DNA from: Mesorhizobium escarrei
Lineage (GTDB): Bacteria; Pseudomonadota; Alphaproteobacteria; Rhizobiales; Rhizobiaceae
Assembly: GCF_935825525.1 (NCBI RefSeq)
Contig: NZ_CAKXZT010000173.1
Location: 59,120 to 123,119, forward strand
DNA length: 64,000 nucleotides
Direction: 5' to 3'
Positions within the stretch are counted from its first letter, which is position 1. The number at the start of each line of letters is the position of its first letter. The position numbers and the translations under genes were made by a program. Shown one piece after another: positions 18,641-26,968 of this stretch. Below the pieces are notes generated by a model. The model did no database searches and was not told where the DNA came from. It was given only the letters and a program-made list of their open reading frames with translations.

Positions 18641-19653
18641 CCTGCGCCCCCGAGGTTCGGATCGATCGCGACGGATTTGCCGGATCTGGCTGACTGCAAC
18701 GCCGCCTCGGCTGATGTCAGCGACCAGACGCCGTCCTCGCCGGTGGCCGACGGCTGGCCTTCGCCACCGATCGCCGCATGGAACTGGCGCAGGGAACGGA
18801 CATAGAGATCCTCGCGGTCGAAGCTCAATTCCTCCTCGCCCTGTGCCGTGCGCAGCAGCACAGAGCCGATCGGCTTCTGCGTCATCACATCTTTCGCGAT
18901 CAGCGAGCCTTCGCTGCCATGCACCTCGAAGCCGGTGCCGGCGAATTTGGTGGTGAAGCCCTCATGCGACTGGGCGATGACACCCGATTTGAAGCGCCAG
19001 ATGCACATGGCGCCGTCTTCCAGGCCGCCGGCGGCCATGCCGGCCGATTGCGTGAACGCCGTAACCTCAAGCGGATCGTCGCCGAGTACGAAGCGCAGCG
19101 TGTCGGCATCGTGCACGGTGATGTCGAGCACCACGCCGCCGCCGGCTTCCGGCCTGGTGATGCGCCAGCCCTGCAGATTCTCAGGCAGATAGACCGAGTG
19201 AAAGACGCGCGCGGCGATCGGCTTGCCGATGCGGCCGGATGCGATGGCTTCGCGCATCGCCCGGTGCGCGCCGGCATTGCGCAGATGATGGTTGGTGCCG
19301 AGCACGAGACCGGCCGCCTTGGCGGCGGCGACCATCGTGCGCGCATCGGCGCTGGTCAGCGCCAGCGGCTTTTCGCACAGCACATGTTTTCCCGCCTTAA
19401 TGGCGGCTAATGCCTGTTCGAGATGCAATTCGTTGGTGGTCGAGATGTAGACGGCGTCGATGTCGGAGCCGAGCAATGCATCGAGCGTCGAGACGGCAAG
19501 CGCAATGCCGTTCTCCTTGGCATAGGCCGTAGCGCGCTCCGGGCTGGAACTCATCACCGCCGCGATCTCGCTGTTCGGTTGCGCGCGGATAGCGTTGATC
19601 ATGAATTGCCTGGCTATCGTGCTTGCGCCGTTCAGTCCCCATTTGACGGTCAT
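18637..19653 (-). CDS. Gfo/Idh/MocA family oxidoreductase
   Basis: A 338-residue NAD(P)-dependent sugar/polyol dehydrogenase. Rossmann motif GLNGAST (6-12) and the family signature EKP (94-96, in HVLCEKPLAL) are visible; DITVHDADTLRFVLG carries the conserved Asp/His pair of the active site. Members oxidise or reduce inositols, glucose-type pyranoses or their keto forms. ATG 19653 overlaps the LacI stop by 4 bp. Together with the sugar importer it points to a sugar or cyclitol as starting substrate. Confidence 0.9.
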   Translation of the reverse strand: MTVKWGLNGASTIARQFMINAIRAQPNSEIAAVMSSSPERATAYAKENGIALAVSTLDALLGSDIDAVYISTTNELHLEQALAAIKAGKHVLCEKPLALTSADARTMVAAAKAAGLVLGTNHHLRNAGAHRAMREAIASGRIGKPIAARVFHSVYLPENLQGWRITRPEAGGGVVLDITVHDADTLRFVLGDDPLEVTAFTQSAGMAAGGLEDGAMCIWRFKSGVIAQSHEGFTTKFAGTGFEVHGSEGSLIAKDVMTQKPIGSVLLRTAQGEEELSFDREDLYVRSLRQFHAAIGGEGQPSATGEDGVWSLTSAEAALQSARSGKSVAIDPNLGGAG

Positions 19654-20693
19654 GCCGCGTCTCCCATTCCGGCACGGCGATGAGGACCGCAACTGTCCCT
19701 GACGACGAGGTTGACGGCGCCGATATGATCCTCGGCGCGCGTGGTGCGCGACTGGATCATTCTCAGCATGACATGGGCGGCGCGCTCGCCGAGGCCTGCC
19801 GAATCCACCGCGACGCTGGTCAGTGCCGGCATGTAGTGCTGGGCTTCGATCACGTCGTCAAAGCCGACAACGGCGAAATCCGCGCCAGGTTCGAGGCCGC
19901 GCTTGCGTAGCGCCAGCATGACGCCGAAGGCGACCGCATCGTTGAAGCACAGCGCCGCGGTCGGCGGCTCGGCCATGGCGAAGGCCGTCTCCAGGCAGGC
20001 AATGCCGCCCTTGCGGCTGGTTTCGCCTTCAACGACCAGTGTATCGCGCTTAGCGATGCCGAGCGCCTCGCAGGCCTCGCGAAAACCGCCGAGCCGCTCG
20101 TGATAGACCACCAGGTCCGATGAGCCGCCGAAGAAGGCCAGCCGGTGATGCCCTTTGCCGATCAGGTGGGCGGTGGCGAGCCAGGCGCCGCGATGATTGT
20201 CGGGCGCGATCACCGGGATGCGGCTTTCAGGAAGGCGGCGCATGGTGAAGACGATCGGAAGGCCCGCCATCTCGATGCGGCGGAACGCACCGGGAGTCGT
20301 GCCGCGCGCCGGCGACACGATCAGCCCGGCGACACCTTGCTCCATCAGCGATTTCAGCACTTCTTCCTGGCGCACCGGGTTCTCCGCCGTGTTGGCGATG
20401 AACGGCACGATGCCCGCCGACTGGAAGACGCGCTCCATGCCGACCGCCATTTCGGCGAAAAACGGGTTGGTGAGGTCGTTGATGACCATGCCGATGACAT
20501 TGGAATGGGCCTTGCGCAGATTGGCGGCCCCGCGGTTGTAGACATAGCCGACATCCTCGATCGCCTTGCGAACCTTCAGCGCAGTCTCAGGCCGGATCAG
20601 ATCGCTGCCCTGCAGCACCAGCGACACCGTCGACTTGGACACGCCCGCCTCACGGGCAATGTCGAGTATCGTCGCCTTGGGCCTGCTGGCCAT
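19650..20693 (-). CDS. LacI family transcriptional regulator
   Basis: A 347-residue repressor-type regulator: LacI helix-turn-helix at 8-34 (ILDIAREAGVSKSTVSLVLQ), hinge helix, and a periplasmic-binding-like effector domain to the end. It is the first gene of the minus-strand block, so it probably controls its own operon and the divergent DUF993 gene. Palindromes centred on GAACGTTC lie 35 and 200 bp upstream of its start. The effector is expected to be the imported sugar or a metabolite. Confidence 0.93.
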   Translation of the reverse strand: MASRPKATILDIAREAGVSKSTVSLVLQGSDLIRPETALKVRKAIEDVGYVYNRGAANLRKAHSNVIGMVINDLTNPFFAEMAVGMERVFQSAGIVPFIANTAENPVRQEEVLKSLMEQGVAGLIVSPARGTTPGAFRRIEMAGLPIVFTMRRLPESRIPVIAPDNHRGAWLATAHLIGKGHHRLAFFGGSSDLVVYHERLGGFREACEALGIAKRDTLVVEGETSRKGGIACLETAFAMAEPPTAALCFNDAVAFGVMLALRKRGLEPGADFAVVGFDDVIEAQHYMPALTSVAVDSAGLGERAAHVMLRMIQSRTTRAEDHIGAVNLVVRDSCGPHRRAGMGDAA

Positions 20694-20727
20694 CCAGATC
20701 GTCCTCCGGTATTTTCTGGTCGAATTT

Positions 20728-20743
20728 ATTGGAACGTTCTAAT
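20728..20743. promoter_or_regulatory. LacI-type operator, copy 1
   Basis: ATTGGAACGTTCTAAT is a 16-bp palindrome with one mismatched pair, 35 bp before the LacI start codon. It shares TTGGAACGTTC with the second site at 20893. CG-centred palindromes are typical LacI-family operators. Binding by the adjacent LacI protein is inferred. Confidence 0.7.
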
Positions 20744-20767
20744 TCCGAGCCGGATATGAGTCAACCA

Positions 20768-20793
20768 GGATTTTTCCAAAATTCGAAAAATCC
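20768..20793. repeat. inverted repeat in the divergent promoter region
   Basis: Nine-base perfect arms GGATTTTTC (20768-20776) and GAAAAATCC (20785-20793) with an 8-base centre, between the two putative LacI operators. It could be a second regulator site or a hairpin. No known binding motif was recognised. Confidence 0.45.
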
Positions 20794-20892
20794 GGCATTC
20801 GGCGGCTGACAGCGGCGCTCTTAAACGGCTTTGCCTCTGCGATGCAGCATTTTTTGGGGCGTGGATCAGAATCACTAAGGTGCTTGATTTGT

Positions 20893-20904
20893 TGGAACGT
20901 TCCA
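20893..20904. promoter_or_regulatory. LacI-type operator, copy 2
   Basis: TGGAACGTTCCA is a perfect 12-bp palindrome, 30 bp upstream of the DUF993 gene, well placed to block its promoter. It matches copy 1 at 20728-20743 over TTGGAACGTTC. Two such sites 165 bp apart could allow looping. Confidence 0.75.
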
Positions 20905-20933
20905 TTTAATAGACGCGACCAAGGGAGAAATCG

Positions 20934-22088
20934 ATGGACATTGCCTTGCCCGTGGAGGGCGGTCGCAGCACTCGCTACCGTCTTGTCGGCCAGCCGGCAC
21001 AGCCGGTAGTCGGCACGCGGTTTTCGCGCATTGCCTATGCCGCCGCACATGTCGTTGCCGATCCGCTCGCAATGACCGATCCGTGGTCTCATCCTGCGGT
21101 CGACTGGGAGCGCACGATGGCGTTTCGCCATCATCTGTGGCGGCTCGGCTTCCGCATCGCCGAGGCCATGGATACTGCACAGCGTGGCATGGGTTTCGAC
21201 TGGACAAACGCCAGGGAACTGATCCGCCGCTCGATCGCCGAGGCGCGAACCGTCGAGGGCGCGGATCTCGCCTCAGGTGCCGGGACAGACCATCTGACGC
21301 CAGGCGCCGCCAGGTCGCTCGACGATGTCATCGCGGCCTATGAAGAGCAGTTCGGTTTCATCGAGGGCCTGGGCGGCAAGGCGATCATGATGGCCAGCCG
21401 CGCGCTGGCGGCTGTCGCCAAGAGTCCCGACGACTATGTCAGCGTCTATGACCGCGTCCTGTCCCAGGCATCCGGCAAGGTCATTCTGCATTGGCTGGGC
21501 GACATGTTCGATCCGGCGCTGAAGGACTATTGGGGCAGCCATGATTTCGACAGTGCGCTCGACACGGTGGTCGCCATCATCGAACGCCACGCCGGCAAGG
21601 TCGAGGGGATCAAGATATCGCTGCTCGATGCCGGCAAAGAGGTTGCCCTGCGCAACCGGCTGCCTGAAGGGGTCGTCATGTTCACCGGCGACGATTTCAA
21701 CTACCCCGAGCTGATCGCCGGCGATGGCGAAAGACATTCGCATGCGCTGCTCGGGATTTTCGACGCCATCGCGCCGGTCGCCAATGCCGCGCTGGCAAGA
21801 CTGACCGACGGCGACCGCGCCGGCTATGACGCGCTGATGGCGCCGACAGTGCCTTTGTCGCGAAAGATCTTCGAGGCGCCGACCGAGTACTACAAGGCCG
21901 GTATCGTCCTCTTGGCCTGGCTGAACGGCCACCAGGACCATTTCTCGATGGTCGGCGGCATGCAGTCGGCGCGCGGCATTTGCCACTACGCCGATGTGTT
22001 CCGTCTTGCCGACCAGGCCGGATTGCTGGCCGACCCGGAGCTTGCCAACGCAAGAATGAAGAACCTGTGCGCCATGGCGGGTGTTTGA
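20934..22088 (+). CDS. DUF993 protein, dihydrodipicolinate-synthase-like
   Basis: A 384-residue protein that I recognise as the DUF993 family, which is related to the TIM-barrel DHDPS/N-acetylneuraminate lyase aldolases. Lys227 in VEGIKISLLD is at the place where such enzymes carry their Schiff-base lysine. It would cleave or form a C-C bond of a keto acid or keto sugar. No substrate is known to me. GGGAG precedes the ATG by 8 bases. It diverges from the LacI operon and shares its operator motif, so it should be induced with that operon. Confidence 0.8.
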   Translation: MDIALPVEGGRSTRYRLVGQPAQPVVGTRFSRIAYAAAHVVADPLAMTDPWSHPAVDWERTMAFRHHLWRLGFRIAEAMDTAQRGMGFDWTNARELIRRSIAEARTVEGADLASGAGTDHLTPGAARSLDDVIAAYEEQFGFIEGLGGKAIMMASRALAAVAKSPDDYVSVYDRVLSQASGKVILHWLGDMFDPALKDYWGSHDFDSALDTVVAIIERHAGKVEGIKISLLDAGKEVALRNRLPEGVVMFTGDDFNYPELIAGDGERHSHALLGIFDAIAPVANAALARLTDGDRAGYDALMAPTVPLSRKIFEAPTEYYKAGIVLLAWLNGHQDHFSMVGGMQSARGICHYADVFRLADQAGLLADPELANARMKNLCAMAGV

Positions 22089-22117
22089 CCGCACAACGAG
22101 AGTTCGCCCAAATCTCC

Positions 22118-22140
22118 GATTTGCCTTGTCCCGGCAAATC
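22118..22140. repeat. inverted repeat after DUF993 gene
   Basis: Perfect 8-base arms GATTTGCC and GGCAAATC with a 7-base loop in the 136-bp gap before the GDP-fucose synthase gene. There is no T-run, so it is at best a weak or Rho-assisted end of the DUF993 transcript. Confidence 0.35.
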
Positions 22141-22224
22141 TGTATGCGCTATGCGTCCGGCGCGGACCATCCGGCGCGTCGACGCCAGGTGGTCATAGCG
22201 GCCGTTCTGCATAGGGATACGCCA

Positions 22225-23187
22225 ATGGATTTCGACCTAAGGGGCAAGCGCGTTTTCGTGGCCGGGCATCGCGGCATGGTCGGCTCGGCCATATTGCGCA
22301 GGCTGGCGGACGAGGACTGCGAGGTCCTGACCGCATCCCGCGATGAACTCGATCTCATGGATCAGGCCGGGGTGAGGCGCTGGATGGCTGGCCACAGGCC
22401 GGATGCGGTGGTGATGGCGGCGGCCAAGGTCGGCGGTATCCTGGCAAACAACAAATTGCCGGTCGATTTTCTGCAAGACAATCTCATCATGCAGACCAAT
22501 GTCATCGAGAGCGCCTTTCGCAGCGAGGTGCAGAAATTGCTGTTCCTCGGTTCGTCCTGCATCTATCCGAAATTCGCGGCGCAGCCGATCGCCGAGGACG
22601 CCTTGCTCACCGGTCCGCTCGAACCGACCAACGAATGGTATGCGATCGCCAAGATCGCCGGGCTGAAACTGTGCCAGGCCTATCGGCGCCAATATGGTGT
22701 CGAGTACATCTCGGCGATGCCGACCAACCTCTATGGCCCCGGCGACAATTTCGATCTCTCCACCAGCCATGTCGTACCGGCCCTGATGCGCAAGGCGCAC
22801 AAGGCCAATCGCGCCGGCGACAAAACCCTGGAGGTCTGGGGATCGGGCACGCCGATGCGCGAGTTCCTGCATGTCGACGACGCCGCCGACGCTCTGGTCT
22901 GGCTGCTGAAAAACTATGCCGGCGACGGCCACGTCAATGTCGGCTCGGGCGAAGACATCACCATTGCCGAACTGGCCCGCACCATGCTCGCCGTTGTCGG
23001 CGCCGAGGCGGCGCTCACATTCGATGCGACGAAGCCGGACGGCACGCCGCGCAAGCTGATGGACGTGTCGCGCCTGTTTGCCACGGGCTGGCGCCCGCGG
23101 TACTCGCTTCAGAGCGGATTGGAGCAGACCTATGCCTGGTTTCTCCAGCACATCGAGAAGGGCGATCTCCGCCTCGGCGCGGCCTGA
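22225..23187 (+). CDS. fcl: GDP-L-fucose synthase
   Basis: A 320-residue extended-SDR enzyme (also called WcaG) that epimerises and reduces GDP-4-keto-6-deoxymannose to GDP-L-fucose with NADPH. NADP-binding GHRGMVG is at 14-20, the serine motif GSSCIYP near 109-115, and the catalytic Tyr139 and Lys143 in WYAIAK. ATG 22225 gives the standard length; the upstream open frame is unsupported. GDP-fucose feeds exopolysaccharide, LPS or Nod-factor decoration. The usual partner GDP-mannose dehydratase (gmd) is not next to it. Confidence 0.93.
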   Translation: MDFDLRGKRVFVAGHRGMVGSAILRRLADEDCEVLTASRDELDLMDQAGVRRWMAGHRPDAVVMAAAKVGGILANNKLPVDFLQDNLIMQTNVIESAFRSEVQKLLFLGSSCIYPKFAAQPIAEDALLTGPLEPTNEWYAIAKIAGLKLCQAYRRQYGVEYISAMPTNLYGPGDNFDLSTSHVVPALMRKAHKANRAGDKTLEVWGSGTPMREFLHVDDAADALVWLLKNYAGDGHVNVGSGEDITIAELARTMLAVVGAEAALTFDATKPDGTPRKLMDVSRLFATGWRPRYSLQSGLEQTYAWFLQHIEKGDLRLGAA

Positions 23188-23469
23188 TCTCAATCGACGC
23201 TGATTGCTGCCAGCAGACAGCCGTCTCGTGGCCATGGCCAATGCAAAATCGCTCGCCGAGATGCTTGGTTTAGCGTTTTCGGATTCACCTGGAGGAGCGA
23301 TGCCCCCCCAAATTTCATGATTTCATGTCGTCGATGTAGTCGGAGAGCATTGGCTGGGCGAGAAAATCAAGGCGTCCGATTTTGGCATTCTCGAAGATGC
23401 GGCATTCACGCGGTCCAGCTTGGACGCGCCCGTAAATCTGCGGGTACGAGAGACGGCGGATTGTCTGGA
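23188..23469. other. gap with no supported gene
   Basis: About 280 bp between fcl and the tRNA. Short open stretches occur on both strands, including a minus-strand one that runs from the tRNA to 23315 and would end in YIDDMKS, but none has a start, ribosome site or family I recognise. The stretch lies at the 3' side of a tRNA gene, where integrative elements usually insert, so remnants are possible. Confidence 0.4.
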
Positions 23470-23544
23470 TGGTGGGCGTGACAGGGATTGAACCTGTGAC
23501 CCCTGCAATGTCAATGCAGTGCTCTCCCGCTGAGCTACACGCCC
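23470..23544 (-). tRNA. tRNA-Val (GAC)
   Basis: A 75-nt cloverleaf on the minus strand: acceptor GGGCGTG/CACGCCC, D arm GCTC-AGCGGGA-GAGC, anticodon stem CTGCA/TGCAG around loop TTGACAT (anticodon GAC, reading GUC valine codons), T arm ACAGG-TTCAATC-CCTGT, and an encoded CCA end. Confidence 0.96.
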
Positions 23545-23660
23545 ATCCGAAGCCGCGCATACACCATTTTTGCTCCGGCGCGTCAATAGCGGGAAAAAGG
23601 AAAGAACGGTTCGCCTTGCCACGCCGTCGAAGGCGCGCCGAAGCCCCTGCCGGAATCGGT

Positions 23661-24023
23661 TCAGGCTGCCTGCAGCATCTTTTCGACCTCGTTGACGAGG
23701 TCGCGTAGATGGAACGGCTTCGACAGCACCTTGGCGTCTTTCGGCGCTTTGGAATCCGGATTTAGCGCAACGGCGGCGAAGCCGGTGATGAACATGACCT
23801 TGAGGTCGGGATCGATCTCGGTGGCGCGGCGGGCGAGTTCTATGCCGTCCATCTCCGGCATCACGATATCGGTCAACAGCAGCGAGAACGGCTCTTCGCG
23901 CAGCCGCTCATAGGCGCTGGCGCCATTGTCGAAATCGCTGACCTGGTAGCCGGCACGCTCCAGCGCCTTGACGAGGAACCGGCGCATGTCATCGTCGTCT
24001 TCCGCCAGTAGAATGCGTGCCAT
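23661..24023 (-). CDS. cpdR: CpdR-type single-domain response regulator
   Basis: A 120-residue stand-alone receiver domain: acidic cluster EDDDD at 8-12, phosphoacceptor Asp52 (LLTDIVMPEMDG), Thr near 80 in MFITGFAA, and Lys in SKPFHLRDL. The sequence MARILLAEDDDD and the full-length match suggest CpdR, which in Caulobacter and Sinorhizobium delivers substrates such as CtrA pathway proteins to ClpXP in a phosphorylation-dependent way. It diverges from the N-formylglutamate amidohydrolase gene. The CpdR identity is from memory of the family. Confidence 0.8.
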   Translation of the reverse strand: MARILLAEDDDDMRRFLVKALERAGYQVSDFDNGASAYERLREEPFSLLLTDIVMPEMDGIELARRATEIDPDLKVMFITGFAAVALNPDSKAPKDAKVLSKPFHLRDLVNEVEKMLQAA

Positions 24024-24208
24024 GTTATCCTGTCCGAATCACCCGCCCGGGACTGCCGTGGGGCAGCCCGTTAACCATCCTGTATATGAGGAGGTGAGGG
24101 TAAACATCAAGTGAACGATAAAGCCCCGATCCGCCTTTGACAAAGCGGTCCGGACGCCGAAACGCTGGACATGCGGCCGGCGAGGTGGCACCTTCCAACC
24201 ATGATGCA

Positions 24209-25126
24209 ATGGTGTTTCTGGGTTCGTTCAAATTGAAAACGGCAGCCGAGGATTTTTCGGTCGTTCCCCCCTTCGAAATCCGGTCGGGCGCCGAACAGCG
24301 CGTCCCCTTCCTCTTCAACTCGCCGCATAGCGGCCATCACTATCCGGACCGGTTCCTGGCGATGGCAAGGCTGGACCGAAACGCCATCCGCCGCTCCGAG
24401 GATTGCTATGTCGACGAATTGTTCGGCGGCGCCGTCGCGCTTGGCGCGCCGATGCTGGCGGCAAACTTCCCGCGCGCCTATCTCGACGTCAACCGGGAGC
24501 CCTGGGAACTCGACCCGCGCATGTTCGTCGAACCGGTGCCGTCGTTCTGCAACATCCGTTCGGCGCGCGTCGCCGGTGGGCTTGGCACCGTGCCCAAGCT
24601 GGTGGGAGAAGGGCTCGACATCTATGCCGGGCGCTTGCCGCTGGCGGAAGCCGTCGCGCGTATCGAGGCCGTCTACAAGCCTTATCACGAGACGCTGAAA
24701 CGGCTTTTGACCAGGACCCATGCGCGGTTCGGCTTTGCCGTGCTGATCGATTGCCATTCTATGCCGGCGAGCATCAGGGTCGGCGACAGCGGTGTCAGGC
24801 CCGACTTCATCGTCGGCGACCGTTTCGGCATGTCCGCTTCGGCAGCGTTGACCGAGACGGCGATTGGCCTGCTCATCGGCATGGGCTATACCGTCGCCCA
24901 TAACAAGCCCTACGCCGGAGGCTTCATCACCGAGCACTATGGCCGCCCCGTGCGCCATCTCCATGCGCTGCAGATCGAGGTCAATCGCGGGCTTTACATG
25001 AACGAGCGGACGTTCCAGAAATCCGCCGGCTTCGATGCGCTCGCCGACGATCTGGCGCACTTCTCGGCCGACCTGATGGCGATGCCCGACCACAATTTTA
25101 TCGATCTGCCGCTTGCCGCCGAATGA
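24209..25126 (+). CDS. N-formylglutamate amidohydrolase
   Basis: A 305-residue zinc-dependent amidase (HutG/FGase fold) cleaving N-formyl-L-glutamate to glutamate and formate, the last step of one histidine degradation route. Motifs: FNSPHSGHHYP, DVNREPWELDPRMF, VLIDCHSMP (metal-binding Asp/His) and HALQIEVNRGLYM. I chose ATG 24209; an in-frame ATG at 24137 exists, but the extra residues look non-coding. No other hut gene is nearby, so a broader N-formyl amidase role is possible. Confidence 0.85.
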   Translation: MVFLGSFKLKTAAEDFSVVPPFEIRSGAEQRVPFLFNSPHSGHHYPDRFLAMARLDRNAIRRSEDCYVDELFGGAVALGAPMLAANFPRAYLDVNREPWELDPRMFVEPVPSFCNIRSARVAGGLGTVPKLVGEGLDIYAGRLPLAEAVARIEAVYKPYHETLKRLLTRTHARFGFAVLIDCHSMPASIRVGDSGVRPDFIVGDRFGMSASAALTETAIGLLIGMGYTVAHNKPYAGGFITEHYGRPVRHLHALQIEVNRGLYMNERTFQKSAGFDALADDLAHFSADLMAMPDHNFIDLPLAAE

Positions 25127-25499
25127 TGCCGAAAATCGAAACGAGATCTTGCGCTGGGATAAAGGCGTTGGCGTGCGGTCGGGACGGGCAATCGGCTGGA
25201 GGCCGCGCCGAAAAAAAGACCGCATCGTTTGCACGACACGGTCGAAGTCTAGGGAGGAAACGCCCAAGGAGGGCATGGACAGGAAAACCTGTCCGAGAAC
25301 AAATCTATTGTGCGATGCACAAATGTCAAGCCGCCGACTGGCGTTTTTAATTCACCGTGATGTGGAAAATGAATTTCGAGCGGGCCAGCGTTGCATTCGA
25401 GCAACAGTTGTCGATGCGCAAAAGTCCCGCACGCCCTTGTTTTGGGAGAAAACCACGGGCAAACGACGGTTCCAGCAGGCTGCAACGCGGGAGACTCAG
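25127..25499. other. gap with structured sequence, no gene seen
   Basis: A 373-bp gap before hisN. It contains a hairpin GGACAGG-AAAA-CCTGTCC at 25277-25294 just after two GGAGG-like runs, then an inverted repeat TTGTGC-GAT-GCACAA at 25308-25322. Short ORFs are present but unsupported. The region probably holds the hisN promoter and may encode a small RNA or leader. Confidence 0.45.
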
Positions 25500-26273
25500 T
25501 TGGATATCAGCATCGATTTCATGCGGCGCATTGCGGATGCCGCCGCAGCCGAAACCTTGCCGCGCTTCCGCAGCCAAGGCGCGGTCGCCAACAAGGAGCA
25601 AGGCAGCTTCGACCCGGTCACCGAGGCCGACCGCGAGGCCGAGCGGGTTATCCGCGCGCTTATATCAGCGGAATATCCCGATCACGGCATCCTTGGCGAG
25701 GAGCATGGCAGCGAGAACATTTCCAGCAGGCATGTCTGGGTGATCGATCCGATCGACGGCACCCGTGCCTTCATTTCCGGCCTGCCGGTGTGGGGAACAT
25801 TGGTCGGGCTGACTGTCGACGGCGATGCCGTTGCCGGCATGATGTCGCAGCCGTTCACCGGCGAGCTTTTCTACGCCAACGCGTCCGGTGCCCATTATGA
25901 AGGTCCGGGCGGGCCGCGAAGGCTGACGACACGCAAGACGACAAGCCTCGCCGAGGCGACGCTGTTCACCACCACGCCGGCACTGTTCAAGGGGGACGCG
26001 CGCCTGCGCTACGACCTGTTCGAGCGGCAGGTCCAGCTCGCCCGCTACGGCACCGACTGCTATGCCTTCGCCATGGTCGCAGCGGGAAGCGTCGACATCG
26101 TCGCCGACCCCGGTTTGAAACCCTACGATATCGTCGCGCTGATCCCGATCATCGAGAAGGCCGGCGGCGTAGTCACCACCTTCGAAGGCGGACGGGCGGA
26201 AAGCGGCGGCGATATCCTGGCCGCGGCAACGCCGGAGCTTCATGCCGCCGCGATGGCGGCGCTGCGTGGCTGA
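25500..26273 (+). CDS. hisN: histidinol-phosphatase, inositol-monophosphatase fold
   Basis: A 257-residue Mg2+-dependent phosphatase. Metal motifs are FDPVTEADREAE, LGEEHG, WVIDPIDGTRAF and KPYDIVALIPIIEKAGG. In alphaproteobacteria this branch is usually the HisN histidinol-phosphatase of histidine synthesis, though activity on inositol phosphates or 3',5'-bisphosphates is hard to exclude. I place the start at TTG 25500, with GGGAG six bases upstream, giving LDISIDFMRRIADAA as N-terminus; ATG 25521 is the alternative. It is separate from any other his genes. Confidence 0.82.
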   Translation: MDISIDFMRRIADAAAAETLPRFRSQGAVANKEQGSFDPVTEADREAERVIRALISAEYPDHGILGEEHGSENISSRHVWVIDPIDGTRAFISGLPVWGTLVGLTVDGDAVAGMMSQPFTGELFYANASGAHYEGPGGPRRLTTRKTTSLAEATLFTTTPALFKGDARLRYDLFERQVQLARYGTDCYAFAMVAAGSVDIVADPGLKPYDIVALIPIIEKAGGVVTTFEGGRAESGGDILAAATPELHAAAMAALRG

Positions 26274-26393
26274 ACCGTCTGGGCAACTGGCGATTATGGA
26301 CTGAGGGTACCCATGGCGACGATAGCCCATGCTCCTGACGGGAGGGTGTCAGTAGCTCTCGGCTATGGAGACAATGTCACGGGAGGGAATCAC

Positions 26394-26936
26394 ATGCCGA
26401 CGCAGTCAACAGCCAGCCGTTTCGAAGATGCGCCGGCAGAAAATGCTCCAGCAGAAAAGGCCCTGGGAGATGGCCGGGCCGATTTCGATTTCTTCGTCGG
26501 ACGCTGGAACGTCAACCATCGAAGGTTGCAGAAGCGCCTGCAGGCCGACACGAACTGGGACGTGTTTGGCGGGGCATGCGAGGTGCGCCCGATCCTTGGC
26601 GGGATCGGCAATGTCGACGACAATGTGATTGAATTGCCCGGCGAGGCCTACCGCGCCGCCACGCTGCGGACGTTCGATCCGGCGACGAGACAATGGTCGA
26701 TCTGGTGGATCGACGGCCGCAACCCGGCGACCATCGATGTTCCGATGCGCGGCGCCTTCGAAGCAGGCGTCGGCACGTTCCTGTGCGACGACGTCTTCGA
26801 CGGACGCCATATCCACGTTCGCTTCCTGTGGTCGCGGATCACTGAAAAATCGGCGCGCTGGGAGCAGGCTTTTTCACCGGATGGCGGCAAGACCTGGGAG
26901 ACCAACTGGATCATGGATTTCGCCCGGCAAGTGTAG
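26394..26936 (+). CDS. conserved hypothetical protein, DUF1579-like
   Basis: A 180-residue cytosolic protein without a signal peptide. After about 25 polar residues comes DFDFFVGRWNVNHRRLQKRL, then several WxI/FLW strands and QAFSPDGGKTWETNWIMDF, a pattern of antiparallel beta-barrel (lipocalin/START-like) proteins annotated DUF1579 or simply hypothetical. Function is unknown. ATG 26394 was chosen because GGGAGGG lies 6-12 bases upstream; the preceding open frame is unsupported. It ends just before an 18-bp tandem repeat. Confidence 0.7.
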   Translation: MPTQSTASRFEDAPAENAPAEKALGDGRADFDFFVGRWNVNHRRLQKRLQADTNWDVFGGACEVRPILGGIGNVDDNVIELPGEAYRAATLRTFDPATRQWSIWWIDGRNPATIDVPMRGAFEAGVGTFLCDDVFDGRHIHVRFLWSRITEKSARWEQAFSPDGGKTWETNWIMDFARQV

Positions 26937-26968
26937 GCCGACGATCGGCTTGGCAGGTTTTTTTCACC

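Noticed and set aside
23315..23560. Minus-strand open frame covering the tRNA-Val gene
   Set aside because: It runs through the tRNA and has no start signal; the tail ending YIDDMKS did not match a family I know, including integrases.
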